NCBI GenBank assembly: GCA_013398275.1
Contig: VZSE01006607.1
Location: 372,001 to 436,000 of the forward strand
Direction: 5' to 3'
Source of the DNA: Promerops cafer
Lineage: Eukaryota > Chordata > Aves > Passeriformes > Nectariniidae
Length of the DNA: 64,000 bases
Shown here: positions 1-12,200 of the stretch, one piece after another
How the letters are laid out: every line of letters starts with the position of its first letter
Numbering within the stretch: the stretch's first letter is position 1
Position numbers and translations under genes: made by a program
The notes under the pieces: generated by a model
Told to the model about the DNA's origin: nothing
The model's input: the letters and a program-made list of their open reading frames with translations, nothing else
The model's database searches: none

Positions 1-3000
1 CTTCTGGCTAAGTGTTTATCTAAAATAAATATATATCCTCATCATGTACACTGTAAAAAAGAGCCAAAAAGCCCATTCTATGTGAGAACTTCATAACATC
101 CAAAACCTGAACCACCAAGAATGCGTTAGCTCAGTCCTTCAGATCAAATGTAACTGCAAAGCTGATCCTCCTCCTCCTGCCTCTCTCTGCATTTTTCAGT
201 ATCCCACTCCTTGTGTAGATCTAATGAAATCCCCACAAGGTGAATCCAGATAAAATCTGGAATTTAAACACAGCCCACAGATCAAGGGATTTCAATGAGG
301 TAAGTCAAAGAAACCCCTCTTCCTTTGTGACACCTCTGGATGGCAGGGTATGAAACAGCAGCAGATCTGTGGAGCTGGGCAGGGCAGAAACGTTTTCCAT
401 GGATTGATTATCATGAGTGAAACATCCAGATCACAGGGCAGAGATGCTGCTTCCATGCTTCCTTTCCAGGAGCACAGCTGCCAGCCAGTGCAGCCCTCAG
501 TGTGCAGGGCAGCTGACACAGCACTTGACCATGTTTTGAAGTTAAATGTGCTGGGGCTGTTGTGGTCCAGTCAACACAATCTCCAGCCAGCTTCTCTCAC
601 ACTCTCTTGAGCATGAGGACAGCACTGTGCTTTGCTGATGCTGCTGGGGTTTCTAGGTGTTTGTAGCCATCAGCAAGAAAATTTGACAGGAAAACATAAC
701 AAAATAATGAAGCCTGAGGTCTTGCAGCAAGTTTGAATCATGGTATATTAGGGTGAAAAGATGCCCTGAATACTGGAATATTTATTTTAACATTAACACA
801 ATTAAAAGTGAATGTGATGTTTCTTTGTTTCTTCCCACTTTCCCTTATGATGATTTCAAATGTGCCCCAGTTTTGTTCTTTACACAGCACTCTAATGGTC
901 CCTGTTTTGTGTCATCTGCACTGGTTCACCAGCAGGATCAGGACCTGAGGCTGGAAGGTACTGGGCCAACCCCATGCAAGGACTGAGGCATAAATTTGCA
1001 ATAATAGGGAAATTCAAGTACAAGGTGTGGAATTTCCTCCAAACCCCTCATGCTTATACTTTCTACAGATATTTTTGAATGGACCGAATTGTCCTTGGAG
1101 ATTTTATATGTCTCCAAGTGCCATTTCTGGGATCAATTCAGGTCCCTAAGCTCACATGTTTGGTACCACTTCAGATAACTGAGCATGTCCCACTGATCTT
1201 CTGGCAGTGCTGGGTCTCCAAAAGCCCAGTGTGGACATCCCAGATAATTTTGGGAATCCATAGTAGCATTAAAAGTATAGGCACCTGGATCTCTCCCTAA
1301 ATGAATCTCTCTCCAGGTTCAGACCTGTCTTTGTGATGGCCACTGGGTGAATCTCAGGCCATGGGGTTTTGGGTCACATCCACCAGCAGATTTGTGCCAA
1401 AGGAAGAGACACTGACTACATGCAGGGCTGAAAGCCCTCCAGATGCTTCACTGACCCATCCAGTGTCCCTGTTTATGCATTCCATGGTGTCTCCTTTCTG
1501 ATTTCCTTAGACCAATTTGCGTTTCACAGGGGAGGAGCCTGAGCAAGGCAGTGGGAGGTTTGCCTCACTAAAGAACTCACTCAATTCCCTGATGCCCTGT
1601 CACAAGACTAATGGCCTATTTTAAAGAGCATCCCTGTCAGGAGGTGCTTTTTTAAAAGGATTCCCACAGTGCAATTAGGCAGCCCTTGCATCTAGAAATT
1701 ACAGTATGGGAGGAGAGACCTCGATCTCAACACACCAAACTTGGATTTTATTGAAGACCTTCGAAGCTGGAAAATGTCACCTGTTGGAGTCAGCTGCAAA
1801 GTCTGCACATTGAAAGAAAATAGTCTGTCTCCCTTCTTTGAGAGAAATGGTCCTCTGTGAATTTTTATGTTTTAGTAGAAGAACTCAATCCAGACACAAA
1901 AGCTGGGGAAAATCAACCTGTTTTCACTACAGGCTCTTTGATCATCTCTAAGCCTTTGAGGCTCCAAACCAGGGAATGACACAGAGAGGCAAACATGGAA
2001 AAGGGCCTTTACATGACCTGAGTGGGAAGAAGCAAGGAAGGTTTAACCCAAAACACATCAAAACTTTTCAAAGCTCTCCACGTCCTCTCAACATCAGCTG
2101 TTCCCTACAAACCTTCCTTTAAGTCAAAGGCCACAGTTAGAGAACTTCCTCAGAGGAAAGATGTTTTTTCTCTGTGCATGGTTTTCATATCCACCATTCT
2201 CCCTTCACAACAAAAGCTTGTATCTCATGTGCTCATCAGGGCCAAGAAGACAGTGTGAGACACGATCCTGTGCCATCAGGAACACTCTCAGGACTCAGGC
2301 TTGGACTGCTCTTTCTCATTCTTTCTGTGGGTGTCTCATTATCACTTCTATGTCAGTCTCAGTGTGGGATGCAACACAAGTGTCCTTCAGGAAGTGGAAT
2401 CACACTGACCTTTCTTATTTCATTTTCTCTGTGTTTGGGCAACAGTCTGGTATCAGTAACGGGGAGAAGATGTCCTTATGCTGTATCAGCACAGAGCTAA
2501 TTCTGCTGGCCTGGCTTTCCTTCAAAGCACATGAAGGGATCTCCAAAACAATGTTACAATAGGAAAAGGTGAAAAAAGGTGACCAGCTGGCTCCCACTTG
2601 CTCAGCTGGAAGCCCATGTCCAATATCAGCCACCTTGTAGTTTTGTTGGGACAAAAATACCACAGTTCCACCCCCAAACACTCTAATTTCAAAGTCAGGG
2701 TCTGTGAGACTGGGTAATTCCAGTGACACTCTGATTCCTTGGGAACAGCTGCCAGCACCCACTCAAATGTCAGCACTCAAAGCAGGGACTGAGGTAGGTG
2801 TGGCCACCTCAGCAGTACCAGCTGTCCTAGAGATTTAATGATTTGGAGAAAGAACCAGAGTTGTAATAAAACTTAATAGCATCATCTGAAAGACAACAGA
2901 TAAATCGCCACAAGAAGAAAATAATTTCTCACCAATTTCTGTCTTAGTTTAAATTATCTTTCTACAAGTGTAATGTGACTATGGGAATTTGTCACGAGCT

Positions 3001-3081
3001 GTAAGCAAAGGTAACTAATTTATTTCCCTCATCTTGTGTCAATAAAACCTCTGTTTTATCCCACTGGGGGCACTGGACATC
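1..3081. other. Anonymous non-coding DNA
   Basis: No gene, RNA or clear repeat family is recognisable here. The sequence is mixed in composition, with stop codons frequent in all six frames. The longest open frames (about 130 codons near 2161-2562) overlap each other in different frames and show no domain, so they are read as chance. Some diverged repeat could be present below what can be seen by eye. Confidence 0.55.
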
Positions 3082-3109
3082 AAAAAGAAAAAAAAAAAAA
3101 GAAAAAAAA
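3082..3109 (+). repeat. Interrupted poly-A tract
   Basis: An A-rich run broken by two G residues. It lies just upstream of the CR1 relic that begins near 3125. Such tracts vary in length and are error-prone in assemblies. A run of Lys codons across it in one frame has no meaning as protein. Confidence 0.9.
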
Positions 3110-3124
3110 GGTGAAACAATTGCA

Positions 3125-3525
3125 GAAATTCCAGAGGAGAGAAATGAGAACTATCAAAGACCATGATCTATGTGGGGCAATGAGGGAGCTGCTGGTTCAG
3201 GCAGAGGAGAGAAAAACACTGGAGAACACAAGAGAAACACTGGAGAAAGCATGAGAGCATGAGAGCCATCAATTGTTCAAAGGTTATTGGAAAGAGGAAG
3301 GAAATAATCTGTTTGCCACAACCAGGTGGCAAGCCCAAGAAATAATGGGCTTAAGTGACAGCAAGAAATATGAGGGTTAGACTTCAGGAAAAGCTTCCTA
3401 ATGGTGAGGGAAGTAGGGGATGGAATAGATTGCCTGAGGCAAGGTAGAGTCTCACTGTTGGAGGCTTTTAAAGAACAAACATCCATCAGAAATTATAAAG
3501 ATAGATAGCTGATCCTTGCTAGAGG
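3125..3525 (+). mobile_element. Diverged CR1 LINE 3' fragment
   Basis: Sense-strand remnant of a CR1 non-LTR retrotransposon, from the end of the reverse-transcriptase frame into the 3' region. The order of recognisable pieces fits CR1. A GAGCTGCTGGTTCAGGCAG-like segment comes near 3187, then AATAATGGGCTTAAGTG (3341-3357), GGTTAGACTTCAGGAAAAGC (3374-3393), GGAATAGATTGCCTGAGGC (3422-3440), GTTGGAGGCTTTTAAAGAAC (3458-3477) and GATCCTTGCTAGAGG (3511-3525). It has many substitutions and small gaps, so it is an old copy, and the 3' octamer tail is not seen. A small ACACTGGAGAA duplication near 3210-3250 disrupts it. It was identified from memory of CR1 consensus features, and the subfamily cannot be set by eye. 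Confidence 0.65.
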
Positions 3526-4769
3526 GGTAGAAAAATGGATAAAGAAAACTCTTAAAATCCGTTCTCACCTGTTGGTTTTTTTTTCCCTCTGATCCTATAA
3601 AGTTACTAAAGAGACCCCAGCCCACACAAAATCCCACGGACATGGTCAAAAAGAACTATAGCAAAGTCCCCTGCAGTGAAATTGTAGAGTCCTTATAAAC
3701 CTCTCAACAAACCAGAGGGCTGCCCAGGATAACCCAGTGAGTTACACCAAGGTGATGAGTGAACCTCTGCCACTTTATTTTGCATGATCTTTAAACCCAG
3801 GAATAACTTTCAGTAATACAATTAGTTTCACTGGTATCCCCAAAACTACCTGCATGGTGGAGCCACTGAAATGTGCTCCTCTGCCAGCTCAAAACTTTGC
3901 AGTATAGAGGTTTTTATATCCTGGAGTAGCTTCATAACTGAATACACGAGGGAATGGTCCCGCCAGTATCAGATAAGGCCCCTAAAAGAGAAAGGCAACA
4001 TTCCCAGGGTCCAGTGCCTGTGTCCCTTTGATTGCTGCAGTATAAATGTATTTTTGTTTGTCAGGCTGATCTTTTTCAGTCTGTTTCTCCATATCAGTGT
4101 CAGAGATAGGAGCTCTCTAGGGCCCTCTGAATGTGATCACCTTCCTTTCTGCATGGAAGAGGAGATTCACTTTCAGCCCAGGTGCTGTTGTCAGTAGCCC
4201 CAATTTAGTCACTTTTATCTATGTGATGAGGAATGTGGACTCTGCCATGGTTGTTTCAAGCATGTTTTGAGAGCAAACTTCTTGCAACTTCATGCTGCCA
4301 TCTATGAAGGGGAAGCAAGGTTTGCTTTATCTCCTTGCCAGAAAACAGGAGGTCCCTAGGGAGAGCTGCCCAGGGTTTCTCTGCCCAGTCTCTCTGTGCC
4401 ACCCTTGGTTTGCCCACTTACACTGGCACAAGCATTTTCCTACTTTGCAATGCCACTTGTAACCTCAAAGCCAATCTGTGATCCTGTCATGGTTCCAGAA
4501 ACATCCACTAATTTTGCAAGTGAGATTTTCTTCCCATGCCTACTAGGGAATTCTTCTCTGTCTGCCATTCTGTAAACAGATTTGCTGTGCCATTCTTTTT
4601 CTGCAAGGTTTTCCTTGAGACGTGCCCTGTAAGAAGCCAGGACCTGCCATGCACCCTGAAGTGCTCAGGAGCCCTGTGGCACAGGAGCAGGACCTGGTGA
4701 TCCAGGTTTCAGCCTTCAGCAGATAAACGGGAATACGGCACAAAGGAGCACCAGTGGCTCCAGATAGGG
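3526..4769. other. Anonymous non-coding DNA between two CR1 fragments
   Basis: No gene or identifiable repeat. The sequence is ordinary mixed composition with frequent stops. The stretch just after 3525 could be an unrecognised continuation of the upstream CR1 copy. Confidence 0.5.
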
Positions 4770-4868
4770 TGTGAGCCTTGCAGGTGTCCTGTGCAGGACC
4801 AGGAGCTGGACTCCAGTGATCCTTGTGGGTCCCGTCCCACTCAGGATATTTTATGATTCTATGATTTA
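4770..4868 (+). mobile_element. CR1 LINE 3' terminus
   Basis: Short 5'-truncated CR1 copy in sense orientation. It reads GGTGTCCTGTGCAGGACCAG, then GAGCTGGACTCCAGTGATCC, then TTGTGGGTCCCGTCCCACTC, then the diagnostic tail ATTTTATGATTCTATGATT (4849-4867). CR1 elements typically end in tandem octamers of the ATTCTATG type rather than poly-A, and that is what is seen. Only about 100 bp survive, typical of the strong 5' truncation of CR1. It has no coding capacity. Confidence 0.85.
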
Positions 4869-5287
4869 TGTAGCTGTGTACTTATCCCCCAGAGAAATTC
4901 AGCAGGACTCTATTTAAGGTCATACACTTGTCGCACTAATATTAGAATGAAATCTAATATTATTCTCCTTTTTACTTCATTAAAAGCTTCAGGCAAGAGA
5001 GATCAAGTTTAACCTTAACATCATTCTGTTTCAAACATCATACAGTCATGATGAACAAGCTGGAAGCAGAGGCATTAATTTAATGTATTTATTTGTGTGG
5101 TATTATGAAATTTGAGGTCCAGAGACTGAAATCCTACTCTCCACAGTCCTGTGTATACATTGGTTAATACAGATTTTGCACCAGGAGAAGAAACACATTC
5201 AGATATGCTGGATGGTGAAAACAAATATTATCATGTTCAAGGCAGCGAGGTGGGGAATGAGACAGAATGAGAGAGACAAATTAAATT
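4869..5287. other. AT-rich anonymous DNA
   Basis: AT-rich sequence with no feature I can support. It separates the CR1 3' end from a MIR-like relic. Confidence 0.5.
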
Positions 5288-5375
5288 ATATATCCAAGGA
5301 CAGACAGGAAACCCATATCACAGCAGGGAACTGAACTCACATCTGTTCTGTTCCAGCCCAGCACCTTTTCTGCAA
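5288..5375 (-). mobile_element. MIR-like SINE relic
   Basis: The + strand reads like the reverse complement of the MIR 5' half. A CCAAGG…CACAGCAGGGAACTGAACTC string is followed by CATCTGTTCTGTTCCAGCCC and AGCACCTTTTC. This parallels the MIR antisense order (CCAAGGTCACACAGC, then GAACCCAGGTCT, then CCAGTGCTCTTTCC). The match is ungapped only over short blocks, as expected for an element over 100 million years old. It could also be another tRNA-derived SINE with the same B-box region. Confidence 0.5.
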
Positions 5376-7419
5376 GGAGCCTTCCTCAACGTGCTTCATT
5401 TGTGGTCAAAATTCCAACCAGGGAAAAGAAGAAACAAGGAAATACTGCAGGAACTTTAACCCCACTATTGAGCACTTTTCGTAGTGTCCAGGTAGTTAAG
5501 TTTAGTCTTTAATAATGTATGACAGAAAGCAATTTAAACCAGGAGAGGCAGGAGCAGGGCAGGGGAGGTAGAGGTGAGTGCTGAAGAGCACAAGCCAAAA
5601 GGAGACAATCTTGTAGGGGAGAAAAAAAACCGTGAGCCATAATAACAGCCTTTCTTAACAGAACTTAACTAGGTTAGAGTGACCTCTGAGAGGTGCCAGA
5701 ATTTTAACAGCCAGATTTTAATGTGGAGGATTATGGATATTTCTGTATAAATTGCCCTTGTTTTACACAGACCGTTTTGCTGAGCACAATGTTAATTTTG
5801 CAGCTCCGCTGGAGCAGCAGCTTAAGAGAAGATAAACAGAAAATGATGCCTTTAGCAGCTGACAGATACCTCGGGATACCTTGGCTGAGAGGGACAGCAA
5901 ATCTGTTTACATGAAGATGTTGGAGACATGAAGGGGGCACCAGCTTTGTAGCAGTGCAGCTCTAAATGGGGTGGGGAAGGTGGCAAGGGATGGGAAAGGA
6001 TTTTTTTCACTGTGGCTCTTCACTCTGAAAGCCAAGGTTAAGACTTTCCCAAGCCTGATCCCGAGGCTGTGCCAGGACATTCATTGTGTCCAGCTGTGCC
6101 ATGGCCAGTTCTCTGTTGAGGGATGTACCCACTTCTTGAGGAGCAGCAGATGCGGTAGGAATGGAAAATTGGAGTCAAAAGCAATCCATGACTCCTCGAA
6201 GTACCACCCTCAACAAGTCTGCAGCCACATCTCCACAGGGATCCAGGCTGCATCAGCTGTGGCACAGGGGTGAGTGAGCAAGCAGGGCTCTTCCCAAGCA
6301 CTGGGAAGTGAGGATGGAGGAAGGATGGGACGCCTGGTGGGGTCCATGTTCTCCTGCCTCTCTGGCCAAGAGGTGATGTACTCCAAAATTACCCAGTCAC
6401 AAACTCGCTCCTTGACTTGTCAGCTACACTTGGCCTAATTCTAGGTAATTATGACTTAAAAACAGGGATATTTAATAAGTAGTCATAACAAAATACTTTT
6501 AATTTTCAGCTATTTTCCTCTCTTTATACTTCCCTCTCATTAACTCTTCTTAAGTGTGAGACAAGTGACTGGCATTGATTCCAATTAAAAGTAAACATTT
6601 CTTTTTTCAAAGAAAAATGATATTACTGTGGTAGCCACACTTGAATAGCACCAATAGATTTTCCTGCCCCAAATGATATAGCTGAACTCAGTGGCTCGCA
6701 GCAGGGTATTATTAGCTCAGGTACAATCCCTCAGAACTCCACCTGGCCACAGACATAAATTCCTGCCTCCATTACAGCTTTGCCAATACCATTTCCATGC
6801 TGGCTGCACAGCAGCTTTATCGTGGGGTAACGCACGTTCACAGGAGTGCAGCAGGAGTGACAGAATGGGGTTAGGACGCCAGAAAAGGCACAGTTGTTTT
6901 TTATCTATAGGAGCTGCAAAAGAAGGTAGGAAAGAGAAGGGCAAAGACACTGAAGGCTCAGCTCCAGGCTGCTGCTGACTGAAGAGAAAGCCAGACAGAG
7001 AAGGGCTGTGCTCACTCATCTACTCTTAGTGGAGGAAAGTTTCCAGAGATATTTCCCACTAGTCTTTCACTTATTATGCATCAAGGGCAGAACTGTCTCC
7101 ATTTTATTACACTCTGTCATTCAGAGCCAGGCTAATCATTGCTGCTGAGGAGAGTTGGGAATTCTCTCTTCAAGTGTCCCTCATGTTGCTTATTCACGTG
7201 CCACTGCCCTGACTGGAGCTGTCTGGTGACTTTGGAAAAAGGATATGGATAGCTAAAGGACACAGTGAAAAAAGGCAGGAATATATGACAAAAGAACTAA
7301 AGGACAATTCCGCAACGTCCTGAGCTTGAGTTGAGCTCTCTTGAAGCAACCTTGGCTCTGATCTCCTCAGCACAGCTTTAGTAACAACGTGTAATGAGCT
7401 CTGGGCAGAAACTGACGAG
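5376..7419. other. Anonymous non-coding DNA
   Basis: No gene recognised. The stretch 6430-6620 is AT-rich with several TAATT-type motifs. There is a G-rich patch around 5540-5580. Nothing points to a known family. Confidence 0.5.
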
Positions 7420-7479
7420 CCTAGGAGATGACCCAGAGCCTAGGAGATGACCCAGAGCCTAGGAGATGACCCAGAGCCT
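7420..7479 (+). repeat. 19-bp tandem repeat, 3.1 copies
   Basis: The unit CCTAGGAGATGACCCAGAG occurs three times perfectly in a row (7420-7438, 7439-7457, 7458-7476), followed by the first three bases of a fourth copy. The copies are identical, so the triplication is recent or kept homogeneous. Nineteen is not a multiple of three, so the repeat shifts frame and is unlikely to encode protein. Copy number may vary between individuals. Confidence 0.97.
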
Positions 7480-9078
7480 CACAGCAGTGGGGTTGGAAGC
7501 AGCACAGCACCTTCGCTTCCCCCAAGCCCAGTTCTGCGAGGTCTGCTCTCACCACCTCAGCTGTTGAGACAGACCTGGGCACAAAGTTTAAATGTGGAAT
7601 TGTTCAGACTGCTAGAAAGTCAGATGGGCTAGCGATGATGTCTTGGAAAACGCTGGGTCTGGAGCATCTATCTCAAGCAGCAATGTCAGAGGCCATCATT
7701 CTCTCATCCTGATCTTCCCAGGCAAAGAAAAACGCCTCTGTCTAAAAATCTTCATGTCCGAGTTTCCAAAGAAATGAGAGGAAAAAATGAGACGAGCTTC
7801 TTCAAGGTGAAGAGCACACCTGAGGGTGAGTCACAGGAAGGTGTTGCAGCTGCACAGAGGTTGGTGTTTGTGCCAGTCACTTGAGGGAGGCAAAGAGCCA
7901 CACTGGGGTTTGCCTGGACTTCCTGTGGTCAGCCTTCACAGGAGAAGGAAAGAGGCCCAAAGTTTGGAGATACCCCTTAGGTTCTTGATGGAAAACAATG
8001 AATAACAAGATGAAAAAATGAACAGGGAAATAGAAAATTTAACAGGACTTGCAAGGACACCATTTCAATAAGACTGCCAAATATGAGTGAGGTGGTCAGC
8101 ACAGCTTCAGATGACATTTGCTGTAGACAACAATGGCAAGGGTTGGGGTGGTTTTCCTGAAAGGCTCTAAACTTACTGTAATGTTTGTGAGAGAAAGAAA
8201 GCCTGAGAAAACAAAGGTCATTTTGATCCGCTCAGCATGATCAAACACTCTAAACACCACGGATGTTTTGAGCAGATGTGTCAAACTTCTGCTTCAGAGT
8301 CAAAATATTGGAAAACGAAACATGCCAATGTGCTGTGCACTAGGAAAACCACAGGTAATTTCCTTGAGTGCTGTGATCAGATTCGTGCCACAAACCTAAG
8401 AGGGAATGGTAAAAAATGAATAAAATTTCAAAAAGGATCGTAAGGATAATTGAGATTGTTCTCCATAGAAAAAGGCTACAAAGATAATGGCCACTGAAGA
8501 GAAATCAGAAAGATGAATGAGGTGATAAAACACAGACATGATCAAGAACATAAAAACCATATTTGGCACTTTTGTTTCTAACATGACATTTGAGCAAGAA
8601 GTTTGGGACAATCTGCATAGTTAAAACAGAAGTTGTTAGAAGACTTAGAAAGAAAACACTTTAAAGTGTTTAACCAAAAATAACCACTGGAACTCTGTTC
8701 TGTGTGACACAACTGAAGCCACTGGTTACAGTCTTCTGTAAACTAAAAACGATATTTAATATAAGTGCCACACAATGTGATTTCTAACATGAAGGCTGCC
8801 AGAAAAAATTTCATTTTATTGGTTCACATTGCATTTTCTTGGCAAGTTTTCATCCTCTCCCTTCCATCCAACCAAGATGGATCTTGGTTTGTTAATTCAC
8901 GGCAACAAAACCGATCTTTGTGGGAAGTTTTATCTGAAAAATCTGAATCACCTCTCAGCTCAGTTTTGCTCTGGAAACACCACAGAGGGAGCCTCTCTCC
9001 AGCGATTTAATGGTGTCACCATCTAAATTAGCTGACAAACACCTTGAGATCAGCTGGGTGAGCTGTGAATACTCTGCG
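7480..9078. other. Anonymous non-coding DNA
   Basis: No gene recognised. It contains an 18-bp perfect palindrome at 8654-8671, listed separately. The stretch 8420-8620 has a faint likeness to the CR1 coding region but not enough to call. Confidence 0.5.
8654..8671. other. 18-bp perfect palindrome
   Basis: AAACACTTTAAAGTGTTT is its own reverse complement over all 18 bases. Each half holds CACTTTA/TAAAGTG, which fits the general TNAAGTG core known for NK2-class homeodomain proteins. A function as a binding site is inference only. Confidence 0.95.
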
Positions 9079-9238
9079 ACAGAATCAAGGAATCTCAGAA
9101 TGGTTTGGGTTGGAAGACCTTAAACGTCATCTCATTTTCCCCCCTGCCGTGGGCAGGGACACCTTCCACCAGACCAGGTCGTTCAAAGCCCCTGAACACA
9201 TCCAGGGATGAGGGATGGGGCATCCACAGCTTCTCACA
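9079..9238 (-). mobile_element. CR1 LINE 3' terminus, inverted
   Basis: Minus-strand CR1 3' end. On the + strand it starts with AATCAAGGAATCTCAGAATG, an altered complement of the octamer tail. It then reads GTTTGGGTTGGAAGACCTTA, CCCCTGCCGTGGGCAGGGAC, ACCTTCCACCAGACCAGGTC, and GGGGCATCCACAGCTTCTC. This is the classic antisense order of avian CR1 3' ends. A short segment usually present between the AAAGCCCC and GAACAC blocks (near 9190) is missing, so the copy has an internal deletion. The match stops sharply after CTTCTC at about 9235. It is 5'-truncated and non-coding. Confidence 0.93.
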
Positions 9239-12200
9239 ATGTCAGAAGCATTAAAGGACATGTGTGTGAACACTTTAAAGGAACTTCATTCAGCCATTAA
9301 ATTTGGATGTATCTACCTCTTTCTTAGGGGTCACAAATGAGAGCAATTTACCATAAACCTCCAGGGATTCTGCAGTATGAAGGCAGTGGTAGGTAAATAT
9401 TTCAGCTCTCTGTAGAAATTTCTGGTCTGTTTATCACTGCAGTTTCAGAGCCACTTACGTGACCCAAAAAACAGTTTAACAGTTCAATAGAGCAAGACAG
9501 CCACTGTATCCATGCTGGACTGGACATGTGTGTGTTAGCTGCATCACTGGCCATAAAAACGTCCCCAGGTGTGAGTGCAGTATTCCTGAGTTCTTCCAGC
9601 TGACGTTTTAGTGTAATTCCACATTGATAAAAGCACAGCTGGAATACCAGTGCAGAATCCAGCTCAGTGTAATCCACTGAAGCTGAAGAAACACTGTGAA
9701 AGTCCTTCTGAAGCTGTGGGCTGGGGGTGGGCCAAACAGATCTGTACATCCAAGGAGTAGCACCCATCAGTGCTCTCCCTGTTCCTACCAGCAGTCAGCC
9801 CCTGAAATGATGACAAATTGGTTTGGAAATGCTCTGATGCACCTGGATGATTTTAGGAAAGTAGAGGCCTGGGGGATTCCCTTTTCGACCAAAATGGGAA
9901 ATATATTTTTATAAAAACCAGTCATGTTACTTTTCTTTTGTTTTCATCACTGAGATGTCTTTGGTGACAATGAAAGCAAAACATGCACAGTCCAGGGGAG
10001 AGCCAGTACCTACAGGCAAGCAACAACCCAGCTTGTCTCCAAGAGCTCAGTCAGTGGCTTCACTGCAGAATTGTAGCCAGTTTCTCTCTTTTCTTTACTT
10101 AAGTTGATCCTCCCATTACCTGTGGTTGGACTTGACCTTAGTTTAGGCCATTTTACCATCTCTTGGATAATCAAATAAACAGAGATATGCCATAACCTTA
10201 AGGGTTTTCCCTGTGGCTGGTTAGGGCCAGCAACTAGAGGGGGGAAAGCAAGCAAGTACTGAATCAGATGATAAATTTTATGTCTCACTCCTAGACACCG
10301 TAAGGAAACATTCATTTCTTAGTTCTCACAGACCACCTTGTCCCTCAAGCAAACATAGCATTTTCTTTCCTAACAGAGGCATGAGTTACTTTAGACAGTG
10401 CTGGGATTAATACCAGCAGCCCTGGGACTTCTAATACAACACTGGCTGTGCAGCTGGGTTATTATCCTAAACTCTGTCTAAACCAAGGAACAGCTCCTAA
10501 ACTCAAAAGTTAAACATCCTTTTGCCCAGGTGATTCCCAACCAAAGCCCCTGTGCTGGACATTTCAGCAAATCAAATCTCGGGCTTACCCTGACCCACAT
10601 TACAGAGTCCTTTGCACTGCTGTTGCAAAGGTGCAAAACCTTCTCCTTTAGGAGTGTCACACCAGAGGAGGAGAGGTTTCTCCTGTTTTTCAGGAGTGAC
10701 TCCTGAACACTTAACAGGATGTGTAATGATCCACTGATCCACTTACCAGGAGATGGCTCAAGGAAGACAACAGCAACTCAGTCCCCAATGAAGTCTCAAG
10801 GCAGAGCTCAGTGGTTTTAGCCACAAGTTCTTTACATTCAGGTTTTCTGCCTTATTCACACTAGCAACAACTTCCACCCATTCCTCTTTCCCCAGCCCTT
10901 AGGGATAATTCATGAAGGGTCTTTGCCCAGTGTTTAATAAAACACTGCAGGAGGGAAGCAGCAGGTCAGCTGTGACAAGTGGTCCTTGGGGACAGCTGGT
11001 CAGGAGCTGCCTGGAGAGACTCTTACAAACTCACTCAGCCTCTGAGAGTAATGAGATCCAGAGGAGAAGAATGGCAGTGCAAGGCCATGGGGGTCCTTAC
11101 AATCTGTTGTGCTTGGGAGGGTGAAGGGAATGTTCCTTTACTGCCTTTACTGACATTTCCTCCAGTGGGACAAAGCCAAGGTCTGGAGCCCCTCAGGAAG
11201 GTACTGTTGTCCCTCCTTGTTTCACTTCCAGTCTCACTCCTGGAGTTTGATCAATCTTGAAACACAATTTATCAAGAAGAAGCAGCTTGGGTTGATCATC
11301 CTTCTATATCTCACCTTTCTTTGCTTACTTGGACAAAATGATTCCACACAGACGCCTCCACACAACCAACAGAGCTGAACCTCTCCTCTGCTCCAGCAGC
11401 ACCAAGTTAATTATGAGCTGCACTCCCTTGCCAGGAGAAGTAACCACCTTGGACACTCTAATCAGACACACGAGGGCTCAAGAGGATAAAACCAGATGAA
11501 CAAAAATATATGCAAGATGCAATATTTCAGCCCCTGTTAAAGCAAGATTTGCACAACCCCCTCTCTGCCTGCCTGCAGGTTCTCCATCTCCCCTGTTTGC
11601 CAGAGACAACAGGAGGAAACCTGTGTTCAGCTGTTCCCTCTGTGCAGAGATTAATTCATTGACAAGGCTCCTAGGAATGTGCCAGCTCATTAATTACCGT
11701 AAGAACTATGTCAGCAAGAAGTAGGCAAGGTGACTGCTGAAAATGGTCAGAGAGAGCCATCTATTAGTGCTTGCTACCCTGGCCATTACATGCCAAAATC
11801 CAAACCAATAACACCTGGCAAGCGTTTCTCAACTGTGAAATATCACAAATTGCACATTTTAATATCAAGCACTCTTGTAGATCAGCACTGGGGGAGAGAC
11901 TACAAGGAAATTAGCCCCACAGGCAAGTCAGTCCTGTTCCAGGGATCAGATTATTAATTTTTTTTCCAATGGAGTCCTAGGAGAATGTTGGGTCTCTCAG
12001 CAGTGAAAGGTGACATGGAAAACTCCCAAAGCTTTGACATACCACCTCATCTGTGTTTCTGTGTCTGTTACTAAAGACAGGGTTGCCAGAAGGTGTCCCA
12101 CATCAAACCTGCTGGGCAGAGGCAGGGAGACATCAGGGTCACCAGGCTGAGATCTCAGACTCAAGTCAGTACTTGACTCCACCCTGTCTACAAAGGCAGA

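Noticed and set aside
3036..3254. Lys- and Glu-rich, coiled-coil-like open frame
   Set aside because: It is produced by the interrupted poly-A tract plus the edge of a CR1 relic.
8410..8620. Possible very old CR1 coding-region fragment (AAAAAGGCTACAAAGATAATGG)
   Set aside because: The likeness is limited to one short block with no consistent order of further CR1 segments.
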